Shown here piece after piece: positions 32,313 through 44,835 of a DNA stretch of 64,000 bases. The stretch covers positions 186,001-250,000 of the forward strand of contig CM073194.1 in assembly GCA_037042915.1 (NCBI GenBank). Direction: 5' to 3'. Below the pieces are notes generated by a model. The model had not been told where the DNA came from, searched no databases, and was given only the letters and a program-made list of their open reading frames with translations. The translations under genes were made by a program, and so were the position numbers. The DNA comes from Auricularia sp. M13 (Eukaryota > Basidiomycota > Agaricomycetes > Auriculariales > Auriculariaceae). Numbering within the stretch: position 1 is the first letter of the stretch; each line of letters opens with the position of its first letter.

Positions 32313-33492
32313 GCGACGAAATGGGGGGGAAGAGAAAGAGGGCAATTGTGTGTAGAGAGTGTAATGTCGGCTTTTGACGGTGTGCGCAGTCCGGTCGAAA
32401 ACATGGAGGGAGGGTAGTCGGGAGTGTCAGGTATTGTAACATGATAGAGAGTGGGCGTCGCCTGTGATTCGGAGTATCTATCACATTACCAAGAAGCCTG
32501 TAGGCAGGAGTACAAGCGAATAGCTCACTCGCGTGCTGTGGTTGGGTTCGACCTATTCAAATCGTGGAGAATTCCCCGTCGGGACCAAGTCCGATGTTTT
32601 TGCAGCACGTCGCCGGCGGTAAGCCGTCCTGCTGGATGTTGCCCGATACGGCAGTGTCTATGCACCCAGAAAGTGACGATATCAGGGAGTTTGCGCGGCT
32701 ACGGAAATTGACATAGTTAAGCGGCCGTGTACATTTCGTTCCGGGACAGTGTCGCCGATATTGCCGACGTACTGCTTCTGTATCTGAAATACCGATGCGA
32801 CGAAGCGCAGCGAGTCCACTTTCACCTCGGGAACTTCACCAAAGTTCAACCTCCCCACGTTATAGTTGGGTTTTAGGGTTTTAAAATTAAACGAGTGTAC
32901 CACGCACAGTCCTGTGCGCCTGTCATGGGGCGCCACACTGCTCTCAAATGGCAGACGTTTGCCCGCGGTGAGCAGAGACTTTGCCAGCGTCTCAGGAGCT
33001 GGAATCCTCCACTTACCACTTATTATTACCACCGCGAACGATTGAATTTCACGCGCGCTGTGATCTGGTCTCGATCTTCGTTTGCGTATGGGCGCTTACG
33101 GTGAAACTTTATGATGCGACAGGACGGTTCCATAAGAACGGAGAAGGGTCTGGCCGGTTTGACTGGTGAGCGCTACCGCGGAGAGGCTGGCGCTGTTGAA
33201 TGGGATAGCTTCCATGGGGCCTCGTGTATAAAACAGGTTTGGCAGTAGGGGCGACATAGGTTATCCCTCCGAGAACACCCATCGCAACGTCCACAGATGT
33301 CGTTGGCCAGGGCCGACTGCTCTGTGAATAAGAACTACCCGCGTGCAGATTACGAGCGATATCGAAGACTTCGCGTCGTCGCTGACGCGTCGGTAAGTGT
33401 TCAGGTATTGGAGTTTCTGCGATAACACTGCGGTCGGCGTGTATTAGGATCGTGCGTCGGAGACTTGGACTCAAGCGCGAAATGTAGCTTTT
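32313..33492. other. Intergenic, nothing recognised
   Basis: Several short frames on both strands; none chained by splice sites. Contains the 14-3-3 promoter side. Confidence 0.45.
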
Positions 33493-33862
33493 ATGTTGCC
33501 CGTGTGTAAAATTTGGGCGAGTCTGCGGGCAAGTGCGACCAGCGGGGAGTTCCTGGTGGCGTCGTTGCGCATTGCCTATGTGCTCGACGAGCGCTGTCCC
33601 CTGGAGGATTCATGGTTGTACGAGTCGTGGATGATAATTGTAGGTGCATATCCCTAGCTGTACCATTTCCGAACTGACTTCAAGCTTCGATGTGCGAACG
33701 AAGAAAATCGCAGACCTTATGCTGGATAATGCTACACGCCCATTTTTCCGCAGGGTCATCGAGAGACTGCGCTGCAAGCGGGAGGCAACGCTGGATGACA
33801 TGGGAGGCAGGCGACTGATTTACTGGGAGGTGTTAGACAGAAATTTGGGGTCTCGTGAGTAG
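33493..33862 (+). CDS. Small hypothetical two-exon protein, about 101 aa
   Basis: Exon 1 33493-33639 from an ATG (MLPVCKIWASLRASATSG), 64-nt intron with gtaggt donor and acceptor gaacgaag at 33703, exon 2 33704-33862 with KIADLMLDNATRPFFRRVIE and a basic C-terminus. The nearer acceptor (ttcaag) would give an early stop. No domain is recognised. It converges on the large minus-strand gene with 124 bp between stops. Confidence 0.4.
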
Positions 33863-33986
33863 GTAACCAGTGTACGCGCGTTTTTTTTGTTTTGTTGATG
33901 TGTTAATAGCTAGCAAATTCACAGCATTGTTCACAATAAACGAGTGTATTGCTCATTGCATTCGGTGGCGGTGCTGCGTTACATGA

Positions 33987-36900
33987 TCAAGCGGTGGAGG
34001 TGGTAACATTCGAGGTCAACTTGTTAGCGTCTTCCCAAGCGTCGAGCTTCTCGAACACGTCAGTGAGGAGGGGGGGCACGGGTTCGCGAGGCCAGTTGTC
34101 CTGAATCTTGCGCATCTCGTTGATGTAGAGGGGCGATGGGACCGCGTTGCTGAGGAGTGCGCGGTGACATTTGTTGTAGCAGTTTCGGACTGTGATCGGC
34201 ACCCAAGGGGTCCCTCCCTCTCGCGGGGTGGGCAGGTTGAATGGCAAAGGGGCACCGATGGCGACGGTGCCCAAGGTCTCGGCTTCGGTCGTGCTGACGT
34301 GGTCGTTGGCGACCTGCTTGGCGGTGCGGGGCTTCTTCGAGTCGGGCGTGTTGTCGTCGGCGCGTTCACGTTTGCGCTTCTGGCCCGCCGCGCTGCCGAC
34401 AGCGGTGGAAGACATAGCCACGGCGGGCGTTGAGGGTGCCATGGTTGTCGCCGCGACCTGAATGGGGGTATCGCGGGAGTCGACGGAGTCGACGGTGCTC
34501 TGACGGCGGGGTCGTCTTCCACGACCACTCTTGGACTTTCTTCCGCGCGATCGTGGGGCCGCCGTTTGCGCAGTCGTATGCTCATCTTCAGACAGTAGGG
34601 TACGCTTGCGAGCGTTAGTAAGCTGGGCTTTGTAGGTGTTTCGAGGTGTCCCGTGTATCTGCCTGGCTTTCGCGATGGTCCAAGGCTTGTAATCAGATGG
34701 CTCCAGACCGTGCCAGCCCAGCAAGGGTTTGCGTGACGGAGGGTACCAGAGGACTATTGCAAGAGTTAGTGATGCCGACCTTGCAGACATCGTTATGAAA
34801 GGGTAACGTACGACGGTCGTCAGGCGCCTGATCCGGGTCGACGCCGGTCCAGACGCGGACCGCACCCTTGAACATGTGCAGCGATCGCCAGAAAGAGAGA
34901 TTCGTGGTCGGCTCGCTGAACAGCTTGAGGGCGGCGCATTCAGCGGCGGCGTCAGAGTCCTTGCGCTCCGGGGTGGGTTCACGTTCGTCCTTGACGGGCG
35001 AGGCGGTTTCAGGCTCGCTGTCCGAGTCGTCTTGCGTAGGCGGCGTCCGGCTGCCAGCACTGTCAACACCAAACCGGCTCGCAGTCGCGCGTTTGGCAGC
35101 TGAGCGGCGAGGGGCTGCGACTGACTTCGACTCGCGCACATAGCCGCTTTGGCGGCGTCCAGACGCCGCAGGCTTCTCGTCGCCGCTGGATATGATTGCG
35201 CGGCGAGGGGCTGCGGTTGGCTTTGAGCCGCGCACATGGCCACCTTGGCCGTGTCCAGACGGCGCATGCTTCTCGTCATCGCTGGATATAACTATGGGCG
35301 GGGATGGCGGATGCTGAGGAACGGGTGCATGGTCACGCGAGGCGCTATTGTCTCTGTTGTTGACCGCGGCCGCGTCGCTGACCGGTCGGTGAATGTCGGC
35401 GTTATAGTGGCGCAGACCTGCGTTCCCTGCTAACATAGAGCCTTGCTGCACGACCGCGCCTCGACCTCGTCGGGTCCTATGGATGCGCGACATCGAACGA
35501 AGTTCGTCGAGAGTTGGAGAATGGAGACGATTATTGGCAAAGTATACGATTGGGTGTCCGTGCCAACGATTCCCAGGACAATCGACAGGGGCAGTCTTGA
35601 TGACGGGCAGGTCCCCCCCTGGACCCGGTGGTCCTGCGGGCAGGATGCGAATTCCATCGGCAGGGAGTACGTTTGGATTGTTGGAATCGCGCCTGAGCAA
35701 TTCTTGTTGCAGGCGGGCCTGTTCGTCGGGAGAGCCCACAGCGACGCCATCCGACACCGACAATTGAGGGTGGAACGGGAGCGGCCAGTCCCAAGGCACG
35801 TTGACGATCATCAGCCTATGGCGTGTGAGGACGTCGAGTTGCTTGCCGAATAGGATGGCTTCGTCGGAGTGGGTAACAGGTGGTAATTCGGGATGAATTC
35901 CTATCGCTTTCGGGTGAATAGAAGAAAGATGCGCGGTAGGCAGGACGTACGATAGAGCAGGGCGTGGATGACGTCGTTCCACACCTTGTTGACCCCGTCC
36001 TGGTTGAGCTGCGATGGATTTGCGACACGAGTCGTCGTCGTATGGCCGGGGACCGGTGTATCGAGAGGTTGCGACGACATCGAGTTTAGTTTCTCCGTCA
36101 GATAGCGGCTCCTATGTTTCGTTAGCGACACCCATACCATTATATCGTGTTATATGGTTAGTCGTACTCACCGAGTAAAAACGTGGTGTGTATGCATAAG
36201 CGTGTCGTCTTTGACTTTCAGCGTATCACGAAGTCCATCAGCGTAGGGGGCCCAAGAAATGCGACCAGGGTCGCGGCAGTCAAAGTCGGCGAAGTTGTTG
36301 GTGATGACGAACGAGAGCGACAAGTCGTCGAGCGCATGGAACTGCGATTGCTAGGCCGGCGCTGTTAGACGTGTCATAGTTCCTTACTATCTACGCTCAC
36401 CATTGCTAGAACATGCTCAAATGCCACACGCATATCCGTTGGACGTTTGGGCTGCGTAGCCAACCGCGGAGACAGAGGGAAGTGCACGGCAAACTTTCTG
36501 AGCACCCGCTGCCAGCCTTCGTCGCTGGTAAAGCGACGGAAGGCGGCGACAGCGTCCATGTCGTTGAGGTATGGATATTTCGCCCGATCGGCCCATGCTA
36601 GAGCGCGATGATGAAGAATCAGTGTCTCTGCAAACGGCGCAGATAACATGCGTACATTCAGGGTCGACGGCACAAAAGGCCTGGAACGTGCCCCATACAC
36701 CGTTGGGACCAGTACCGTCTAATGCCACGAGGCATTCGAGGAATGATTGGAACGGTTCGGATATTTCGTCGGAGACCTTCTTTAGCTGCGCGCGGATGTT
36801 GGTGATTTCGTCGAATATCCTATCAGCAATGACGGCGTCCCGGCGGATACGCGTGGGGATTTCTCTGGTGCTTGCGTCGCTTGCTGGGGGTTCAAGAAGG

Positions 36901-38028
36901 GGAACTGGGTTGGTGATGATCTCAAAAAATGCGTTGTTGTCGATGTCAGCGGTTGGGACGCTGTTTGCCTGCTCGTCAGCGGCGGCATCATCGTTGGCGT
37001 CGTCCTGGACGATCGTTGTGTTTTTGTCGGCACTCGGCGCATCGACAAAAGGTTGGTTCGTCGCGACGAAATGGTTGAGGGTGCCGGCCACTGAGCCGCC
37101 TTCGGGCGCTATATTCGTGGTGGATGGTGTCGAAGATGTCGTCGCCGAGTGGACGAGCTCATGCGCGGTTCCGTGATTGAACGGCCAGGCGGTTGGAGGT
37201 GCCGCTGTGGTGTACGACTCCGGCTGGGCGATATCGCCGCTGGTACAGGCAAGCACGGTAAGCGCGGCGATCGTAAATGCGGAAGGGTAGACATACCTAG
37301 GACCGGGTGGACCATGTTGAACTGTTGTGTGACCAGCAGTAACTGTGGTCCGGTTGAGAGGAGTTGGCACGGTTACGAACTCCGCGTCCTCTGGGCGGGA
37401 TGGGCCGAGTGGATGTGCGACGTCGTCACTGTGAGGTCCTTGTGACGAGTTAACGACGCCGGGAGGTTCTAGTCGGCTAGGTGCAGCGTCCGGTCTGCAG
37501 AGCAAGACACGGGGATCGATAGTCTATATCGTTGTGTTAGTAACTTAGCGTCAGTCGTGATGAAGTAACGTGAATCATTTACTGACAGCGTGCTGTGCGG
37601 AACGGTCTGTCTGACTGGGAGCAGCGTGGTTCTCCGCCGATGTGTGAGGCTGATGGTCCAGCTGGATGTTACGAGCGAGGTCGAGAATGTCGTTTTCTGT
37701 TTTGGCGAATTTCTCTGGGTCGTTTTCGAACAGGAGTACGCCAAAAAGACCGTGAATAGTGAGTTTCAGTTCCTCAGACACGAGAGACATGTTGATGCTG
37801 TGGACTTGGTTGCGACAATTGGAAATGCGAGCCTGCAAATCATCTGCCGATGTAAGTTCAAACTGTCGACGCCGCATTATGGGACTCACCTATCGAGTTT
37901 ACAGGCAATTTTTGTGCGTCCGGTGGTGACGGGGCGTTCCTCCCCTGGTCGTCAACGACATCGCGGGAGGGCTGTTCTGCGCCTTGCTGATCGCCGCTGT
38001 AGAACGTGACTGGGTCGTAATCGACCAT
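33987..38028 (-). CDS. Large eight-exon protein with nuclear signals and a SUMO-interaction-like motif, 1,213 aa
   Basis: Exons: 38028-37890, 37843-37587, 37523-36701, 36627-36401, 36350-36172, 36111-35951, 35900-34812 and 34753-33987. All seven joins keep frame, with introns of 46-73 nt and several CTAAC branch sites. Weakest points are the gtcagt donor of intron 2 and the gtgtat donor of intron 3. Recognisable pieces: a conserved-looking core (LSLSFVITNNFADFDC, ISWAPYADG), PIVISSDDE, which fits a SUMO-interaction motif, a 32-residue tandem repeat just after it, and two basic nuclear signals (GRKSKSGRGRRPRR and KRKRERADD...KKPR). No catalytic domain is recognised. Inference: a nuclear or chromatin protein. 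The Ulp1-like gene lies 409 bp upstream on the same strand. Confidence 0.65.
35104..35295 (-). repeat. 96-bp coding tandem repeat (2 copies)
   Basis: Units at 35104-35199 and 35200-35295 encode 32 residues each, ISSGDEKPAASG... and ISSDDEKHAPSG..., both ending SK-x2-AAPRR. The copies differ at many sites, so this is an older duplication inside the disordered region of the large protein. Confidence 0.85.
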
Positions 38029-38436
38029 GACGCTGGGATATGGTGAGTTCTCGTGCTCTACGTTGCTGACGATTAACGAGCAGGACGTACGACGATGGGC
38101 GACGTCAACGGACTGGATCAGTTCTCAGGAGAGAAAGGAGGGGTGAGAGGAGAGAGAAAGGGAAAGTTTATGATACTGAGTCTGAACCGTGTGCGATAGC
38201 CTTTATGCGGCGAACGATCTGAATGCGCGTAGGCGCCCGGCTGCTGTGATTTGGCACGGTTGTTATTCAATAGGTAAGTGTGACAGATGTGTGCGAATGA
38301 GGCGTTCGTCAATGCCACCGTTGTTGGAGCACTTTCCGGCTTCAAGTGATGAGGATGAAATTCTGAGTTGGCTTTTCGCTTCGGTAGTTCATTGCGATGC
38401 GTGAGCAGTATGTACATTCAGAGTGATGTTCTCATT

Positions 38437-39327
38437 TTAAGCAGTCTGTCCCTCGTCATTCGAGGTGTTGGTAGTAATTCGATAAACGAGGCCTGCGAGG
38501 GTCTTGCGAGCTGCGTCGATGTTAATCTGTTGGGCTGATGTCACGCGCTTGCCGGCGAGGAGAGCTGCGATTTCAAGTAATATCCAGATACCGCAGTCAG
38601 TGCAATTAAATTGAACTTGGTCGTCCTGCACATGGTCACATATGAGTCAACAGGAAAATGTGCGATGCGTACGAGTAAGGGTGAGAAGGTCCATCGCAGA
38701 TGTTGCTTGCTTTGAGACTTGTCGTGGACAAAACCGGCGACAGCGCGAAAATAGCGATAGACGATCTATATATGATGTTACGCTCGATGAACAGGATGAA
38801 GACGGTGTCAAACGCACCGATGCGTATTTCTTGGTGCGCTCGACGCTTGCGAGACTATCGTATATATCGACATGGCGGCTCTGCGGCCAGACGACGGCGA
38901 GAATCCAGTGTATGTTTTGATCGTTGATGGGAATGATGATGGCCTTTCGCGTACGAAGTTGGTGGTGCTCGATCAGAGAGTACAATTTCGAAGGGTGCAT
39001 GCCGTGCTGGTAGCGGGTTATCTCGTATGGCGACATGATCGAGAAGTTGTCCAAACGGGGCGAAAAAGTCTGGACGAGGGCAGCAATGCAGGCTTGGATG
39101 GCTTCGTCGTTAAGCCAACAGCCGGGTGTGAGAAGACGGCTCCATGAAGTCGGTTGGAGCTTCAAAAGCGGCGAATGTTTCGTTGGAGGAATAGTCATGG
39201 TCGTTGTAAACGTCGTAGGTAACTTCGTAATGGACCATATCTGTAATTCCTCCCATCTGTGAATAAGGTGATGCGGCGTCTTTCGTGGTTGGTTTTTTAG
39301 CACTCGGTCATAGGTATCAAGGAACAT
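38437..39327 (-). CDS. Ulp1/SENP-type (C48) cysteine protease, about 263 aa
   Basis: C48 proteases process SUMO or deconjugate it from targets. Exons: about 39327-38818, 38765-38673 and 38625-38437, with introns of 52 nt (gtgcgt/atatag) and 47 nt (gtacgc/gtgcag). Family features in order are LTPGCWLNDEAIQACI (the W-L-N-D entry motif), the catalytic His in NIHWILAVVW, the Asp in VDIYDSLAS, and QVQFNCTDCGIW with the catalytic Cys and the oxyanion-hole Gln. The set looks complete, so it may be active. The start is uncertain: ATG at 39327 or a later ATG before SPLLKL. It is the size of a bare protease domain. It lies head-to-tail before a protein with a SUMO-interaction-like motif. KDZ transposons also carry C48 domains, but no KDZ transposase is seen nearby. 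Confidence 0.8.
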
Positions 39328-41870
39328 ACTGGGCGGAATGGGATCATGGTCAGAGTTTCGGGACAATTGTCGCGAGTGTCTGACGGCGTAGTTGTCGTAG
39401 TGGATATTAACGACTGTTTGGGCGCTGTGTTCTTGTCGGTCTTCAAGGCGCAGCAATCGACGAGCGCTTTGGCGAGAGTGGTGGCCGGCGCCATGGATGA
39501 GCACGCAGTATAGGCTTAGGCTGTTTGGCAGGTGATTGGTGATTGCAGAAGTTTTGGGGGAGTTGCTCGCGTTGATTGTATAGCACAACGCAAGGACGCG
39601 CTCGAGGAAGGGGATTCGTCTCGTACGGACGCGAAGTTGCAGCCAGTGATACAGCCAGTGAGCGGTTTGGTGCCAGGCGCAAATCTGGTTTTGCCGCCCG
39701 ACGATCCGGTCACCCGGCGTCTTTATTTAGCTTCGGAGGTGCGAATGTGGCAGTGCTGTGTCTTGCAGAATGAGTTTGCTGTAGCTAATAGCTAATAGCT
39801 AAATGTGGTTGGACAGTTGGAGGATGACTTAATAGAAGCCCGCCTTGCTCGTGTGAGAGAAATTTTGATTTGAGTGTTCTTGAACTCATGCAGATGCCTC
39901 GTTTCCTTGTTTGAGTGGACGTGCTCGTGAATGGACTTGCAGCGCTGACCAGTCGGTAAGCCTCACGTGTTTGTTAGCAGATGCTAGATAGCGGATTGCG
40001 GACCCGTCCGCTCCGCCGAAAAACGCGTCGATCAAGCCGTAAACTCCGAGCAGTGAGCCTCCAACCGAGTGAGTTTTCCGGTTGACCCACGCGGTGCCAC
40101 ACCCAAGCGCGAAGATGCGCCAAGGATTCGGAACCAAACCCTCCGCCTCTCCCCGCTCGCTCAGCTGGTGGGCGGAGGGTTTGGTGACAAAGTCCGCCAA
40201 ACGGGGGTCCTAGGTTTATAGCATTAGCACCTCAACTACACCACTTGAACTTCAGACTTGTACACAAAAGTGAAGGATAAGAAGCAGATCTACGATTTGA
40301 GGTACTCAGCACCTTCGTATGTAGATGTCTTAACAGGTGTCGGTGCGGGCGACATTCAGTGTCGAGTTCGGCACCACCCCGTCCGTCGTACTGCTTGTAG
40401 CACCCGTCCCCATGCACTTTGTACCCAGTTATCATATTTGAGGCATGCATTAGACTCATAATTATAAGCTCTACGTGTTCTAATGGTTATCGGGACCGTA
40501 GACAGTGCGTACGCAGGTCGTACAACGTCCGGATATGCCGCTGAGCTGTATCCACGAGCGGTTTTGACAACAATTCTGCTCTGGCTGCACTATATATGGC
40601 CCAAGAAACATTATATTTATGCTATGTAGCTCAATCCTATTACATCCAATGACTTTAGGCTCCGTCTATGGGGGAATGCCACCGTCAGGTGCACGTTGCT
40701 ACTGGTAGTACGTGCTGCCGTGATTGGCTCCGGATTGCCCGTTTCCACCCACTCGAGTCACCATTTCGACCCAACGACGTAGCTAGGCATTTTAATCACA
40801 TACTAAATAAACATAGAGGGCTATTTACCATGATTTATAGATACGATAACAGGGTTTTTCGGTGCAGGGAACACATGCTGTAGGCACGATAGCGCGGAAA
40901 TTGTGGTCTGACCTTCCGACCATCCCACAGACACCGATCCTCACGGCATCGCAATTCTGTGTATACAGGGTGGTAGAGAAGGTTCTTAGGGACATTTCAC
41001 GTCTTTGTGGGAAGTCGTTTAGAGCAGAGAACGAGCTGCTATTTCTATAATCCTAGGTCTCCGATTTGGCGGACTTTGTCATAAGCCCCTCTGCGAGGGC
41101 GCTCGGCCGTGGCCGAGCGGGCTTTGTTGAGTCTGGATGCGCCACGCTGAACCGCGTTCTCGCGCATCTTCACCGTTCCAGCACCAGTGCTACGGAGATC
41201 GTGAGATGAGACTAGACGCTGGTATTCAAGCATGCTGTTATCGAGTGAGTCGTCAACTCCTTGTGATGGCTTGGTTCAGGGCGAGCAGATGGGTTCGGTG
41301 AACGCCAGTTTCCCAATGCGAACTCAAGCGCCACACAACTTATCTACGCAAGTGAATGGCAATGGCATTGCCATGCAGGGTTCAGGTGTCGTCATTTTCC
41401 TTACAGTTGTATTGCATAGTTGATGCGTTCAATCTGATTCAGTGGACTATCTCACTCGTCCCAACGTGTCATGTTGATAGGCGCCCACGTCATGTTGTAT
41501 TGAGAGTCGTCTGGGCGATCTCGGATCTCGCCAGCAGACGTCTCACCGGAACATGACCCTGCCATCATAGTTGGTCGGTCGAGTGTTGGATGGCGCAGCA
41601 CCTGACACCCGTGTTCCGTTGATGAGCCGGTGGGAGGTCCGAGACATCTGCGCAGTACCCGGACATGATCGGTTGCGTGGTAGCGGGTTTTTAACATAGA
41701 CAAACCCCGCCATGCTGTCGTATGATGGTGGTATTTATGCTGCACCAAGGTGCCAGGTCGTGACCACTTTTGCAGTCATATTCCACCCCGCGCGTGCGCA
41801 TAGTGGGTGTGGTTCAAGTTTTGCTTAGTACCCTGTTTAACCTGTTTGGTGTGTTTCCTGCGGATTCCAG
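39328..41870. other. Intergenic with a strong inverted repeat and an odd minus-strand frame
   Basis: A minus-strand frame at 39886-40200 (for example GTAWVNRKTHSVGGSLLGVY) is unusually protein-like but has no ATG. Its 5' part overlaps the inverted repeat at 40133-40185. An agctaat microsatellite lies near 39782-39800. Nothing else could be supported. Confidence 0.4.
40133..40185. repeat. 15-bp perfect inverted repeat
   Basis: accaaaccctccgcc (40133-40147) is matched by ggcggagggtttggt (40171-40185) around a 23-nt loop. The GC-rich hairpin could be a terminator-like structure or the end of a mobile element, but no element could be defined. Confidence 0.8.
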
Positions 41871-43575
41871 GGTTCACGGTCGACTGAAGTTGCATTGCAC
41901 CGTGCAGCCGAGTTCTCTAGTCCCAACAGACGCAAGACGGTATCACCCTTACGAGCCTTCATCATTGCTCTTCCGATAGACGCCTTCGGTGCCGTGCAAG
42001 AGGTGTGAGTGGCGAGTTGCGTTGTGCGGCATTAATGTCCTCATATATAGATGGATTAGGCCTGTGTATTACGAGTTTCAACAGGCCGTCTTCAACGTGA
42101 CGCTAGCAGCGGAGGTTGTGAGTGTGCAGTGCGACGACCGTAGTGTCTCCATGGTGCAGTCAACATTGCCACGGACGCTCTATGAACATATCGGTAAGAT
42201 AGGTGGCATTGACGATGTGGAATTCGTAGTTCACTGATTCTTTTTCGCTTCTTAGAGTATATTCGATACATGCAAGTATGCATCGTCGATGGTATCATTT
42301 CCTGGGTGCGTATCGGCGATTCTTGGGGAGATGGGTGATGAGTCTGACTGTGGTTCGTCGCAGATGGTTGCAGTCAAGGTGTGCTTCTCACGTTTCTGCA
42401 AGACCGCGATGGTCGTTAACTTGCCACGTTTTCCGGGACTTCAGAGGGTTAATTCGCGCGCGAGCGACACCTTGTTAGTGTGTGCTAATGGTGGAATTTT
42501 GTTGACCCTGATGTTTTTGCAGGGTCACGTTCGATGCCATTCCGAATGACCATTTGCAGGTGTTCTTGTCCAATGTCGACACTCCAGACGTTGGGCCCAA
42601 TCACCTATTCACGCCTGGAGATCGGCTGTACTCGTCTCAGCTGTATATCGGTGTGTATGGGTATCTACAAAGGCAAACAACGGAGTACTGATGCGATGGT
42701 AGACGCGATGATATTGAATGCGCTGTACCAATCTCGAGACGCCGGGTCTCTCCCTCAAGATATGGAGGACCTCAAGCTGAAGTTGGCTCTACGGGAAGAT
42801 TTCAGCTGTTTCCCCCCGTTTGTCCTCCCGCCGGCTCCATTTGAGCCAGTCACGGCGACTCACGAAATGGTCGCGGGCGAAACAGCCCTCGATCGACCTG
42901 TCCACGGCGCCGAGCTTGCGGTTACAAGTGATGAAGTCGTCGATCGACTATTGGCGGTTTTCGGACCATGCGTGGATCACCTTCAGCCATTAATGTGTGT
43001 CCTCAGTTCTCACTGCAGTGAGCTCACGCTAATGTGATGTTGGGTCAGGGTCATATCTCGGTTGACGTGGTTGTACGATCACATACCCTGTGGTGCAGAA
43101 CATTATCCGACTCCTAACCATCTCATCCCCTACATGGGACTTTGGTGGAGTGTGGAAGAGCTTCAGCACCTTCGACCCAAGGAGCCAATAGGATATCAGG
43201 GCGCCATGCGTGTCCCCGCGCAGCGGGGATTTAGTAGCCAATATCTGCAGTTCTTGATCAAAGTCAAGGACGAGGATGGTGAGGCGGAATGGTGGCGGCC
43301 AGAGGATTTGCGTTACCATATCGAGTTTGCGGAGTATCCGATCAATTTACCGCCTCCGAGGCGCTCGCGGATGCCAAGCTCTCCGTGGTACTGCACAGAG
43401 GCGCCTACATACTGCGACGGCGTGGACACGGTCGATGTAGGTGGTCATTGTGTTGAGGATATGATAAACTGACGGCCGTGGCATGTTGCAGGCGCTTTCC
43501 GCTGCAGAACTGTTGCTGTTGAAGCGGGTGCAGGACGCTGGGATTGCGAAAGCGACGATGATTTTGAGGGACTGA
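41871..43575 (+). CDS. Hypothetical eight-exon protein, about 442 aa, 5' end open
   Basis: Exons: 41871-42004, 42051-42193, 42256-42305, 42364-42473, 42523-42650, 42703-42994, 43049-43436 and 43492-43575. Every join keeps frame and introns are 46-62 nt. Most show a CTGAC/CTAAT branch site, and several donors are near consensus (gtgagt, gtaaga, gtgcgt). Readable segments include VNVLPRFPGLQR-like LPRFPGLQ, VFLSNVDTPDVGPNHLFTPG, and a Trp-rich part (MGLWWSVEEL, EAEWWRPEDLRYHIEF). I recognise no domain. The first exon begins at an acceptor (ttccag), so an upstream start exon is missing from the model. Confidence 0.55.
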
Positions 43576-44835
43576 CGAGCTATCCTATCCGTCTATCACG
43601 TGCAGGTCCCGTGGTATATATAAGTGTTGCCGTGTTGATGTATTTATGAAAATCTATGTCGTACTTATTTGTGTTCCGAGATCACTTTGACTTCCACGCC
43701 GCTTTGTGACACTATATATAACAACGGATGTTGGCATCGAAGAATTACAGAGCGGCGCATTAGTCCGGGTATTCACCAATGGATGAGTACGATGGTCGAC
43801 GATCGCTAGTTCGGTATCCCGGACTTTGTTTTGGATCGTTGTTTTCGCTTGCAAATTGTGCTTAGGTTGAGTCCACTGTTCGAATACATTATGCTTTTGT
43901 TAGTCTTAGGTGGGTGGGTCTCTATGCCGTGGGTTACGGGAGTCAAATGCCAGAAGCAACGGCTATTGCTGCAAATGTGGCTAATGCGTTTCAGCTTTCG
44001 GGCTACTTGGTGAGAAAGGTTATGCGGAGCGACTGAGAGGGGCGCGTGCAGCGCAGAGAACTCAGTCGCGTGTGCAGAGGGCAAATGCGAACTGTATATA
44101 CCTGAGAGGGGCGCGTGCAGCGCAGAGAACTGATGTACAGTGAGCATGGGCCGAATACAGCAGAGAACAGGAAGAGTCTCACCTCAGTCGCGTGTGCAGA
44201 GGACAAATGGGAACTGAGGTGGATACAAGCGAGGCACGGGCATAAGTAGTCTGAGGGCGGATAATAGAGAGATGGCACGGAGAGTGGCACTCTGTGCCAC
44301 TCAGTTGTCAACTTGTGACACTTGGTATACTGAGCTGCGATGTAAACAATTTTCGTCAGGCAGCTGTCAGTATAAATTTCCACGGACATAGAGAGCCACG
44401 GAATTCTGTTGTGCTTTTTGCCAGTTGAGCTGCAGTGATGATTTTCAGATTGCAACTGTTCGGCAACAGTACGATTCCGGAGCTGGCAATGATTGTAAAC
44501 TCCGCTTTTGCCGTTTGACTGCGACCCGAAGTTGTCGATGTACTACTTGTCGGTGTACGATGGGACTCACGCGCTGTCATCTACCCGCAATGTTCCCTGT
44601 ACGACTGCTGTGGCAAGGTGCGCTTGGCCTCGTTCCGTTCTGTCTGTCTAGGCGACTCCGAGCGGAATGTTTTCTCTATGGCCAGCTAGGACCGGTGGTT
44701 TGTCCAAAGTCCGCCGTCGCCGGTGTCTGATTTGGTTGCACTTTGCTGGTCGGTCCTGCTGTTTTCTTTTCTGTCTTGGCGTGTGGTATCTAAAAGGCAC
44801 GTTCCGGATGCTCGCTGCTCGGCCTCGGCGCTTGT
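43576..44835. other. Intergenic with TATA and duplicated blocks
   Basis: A TATA-like ggtatatataag stands near 43612-43623 with no gene clearly following. Duplicated blocks at 44030-44218 are listed separately. Confidence 0.45.
44030..44218. repeat. Two interleaved duplicated blocks
   Basis: Block A (ctgagaggggcgcgtgcagc..., about 30 bp ending agagaact) occurs near 44033-44062 and again near 44101-44131. Block B (ctcagtcgcgtgtgcagagg..., about 34 bp) occurs near 44060-44093 and again at 44184-44218 with two changes. The order A-B-A-spacer-B suggests successive local duplications in non-coding DNA. Confidence 0.75.

Noticed and set aside
38437-39588. KDZ transposon carrying the Ulp1 domain
   Set aside because: No KDZ transposase signature (Cys cluster or catalytic block) and no terminal repeats were found nearby.
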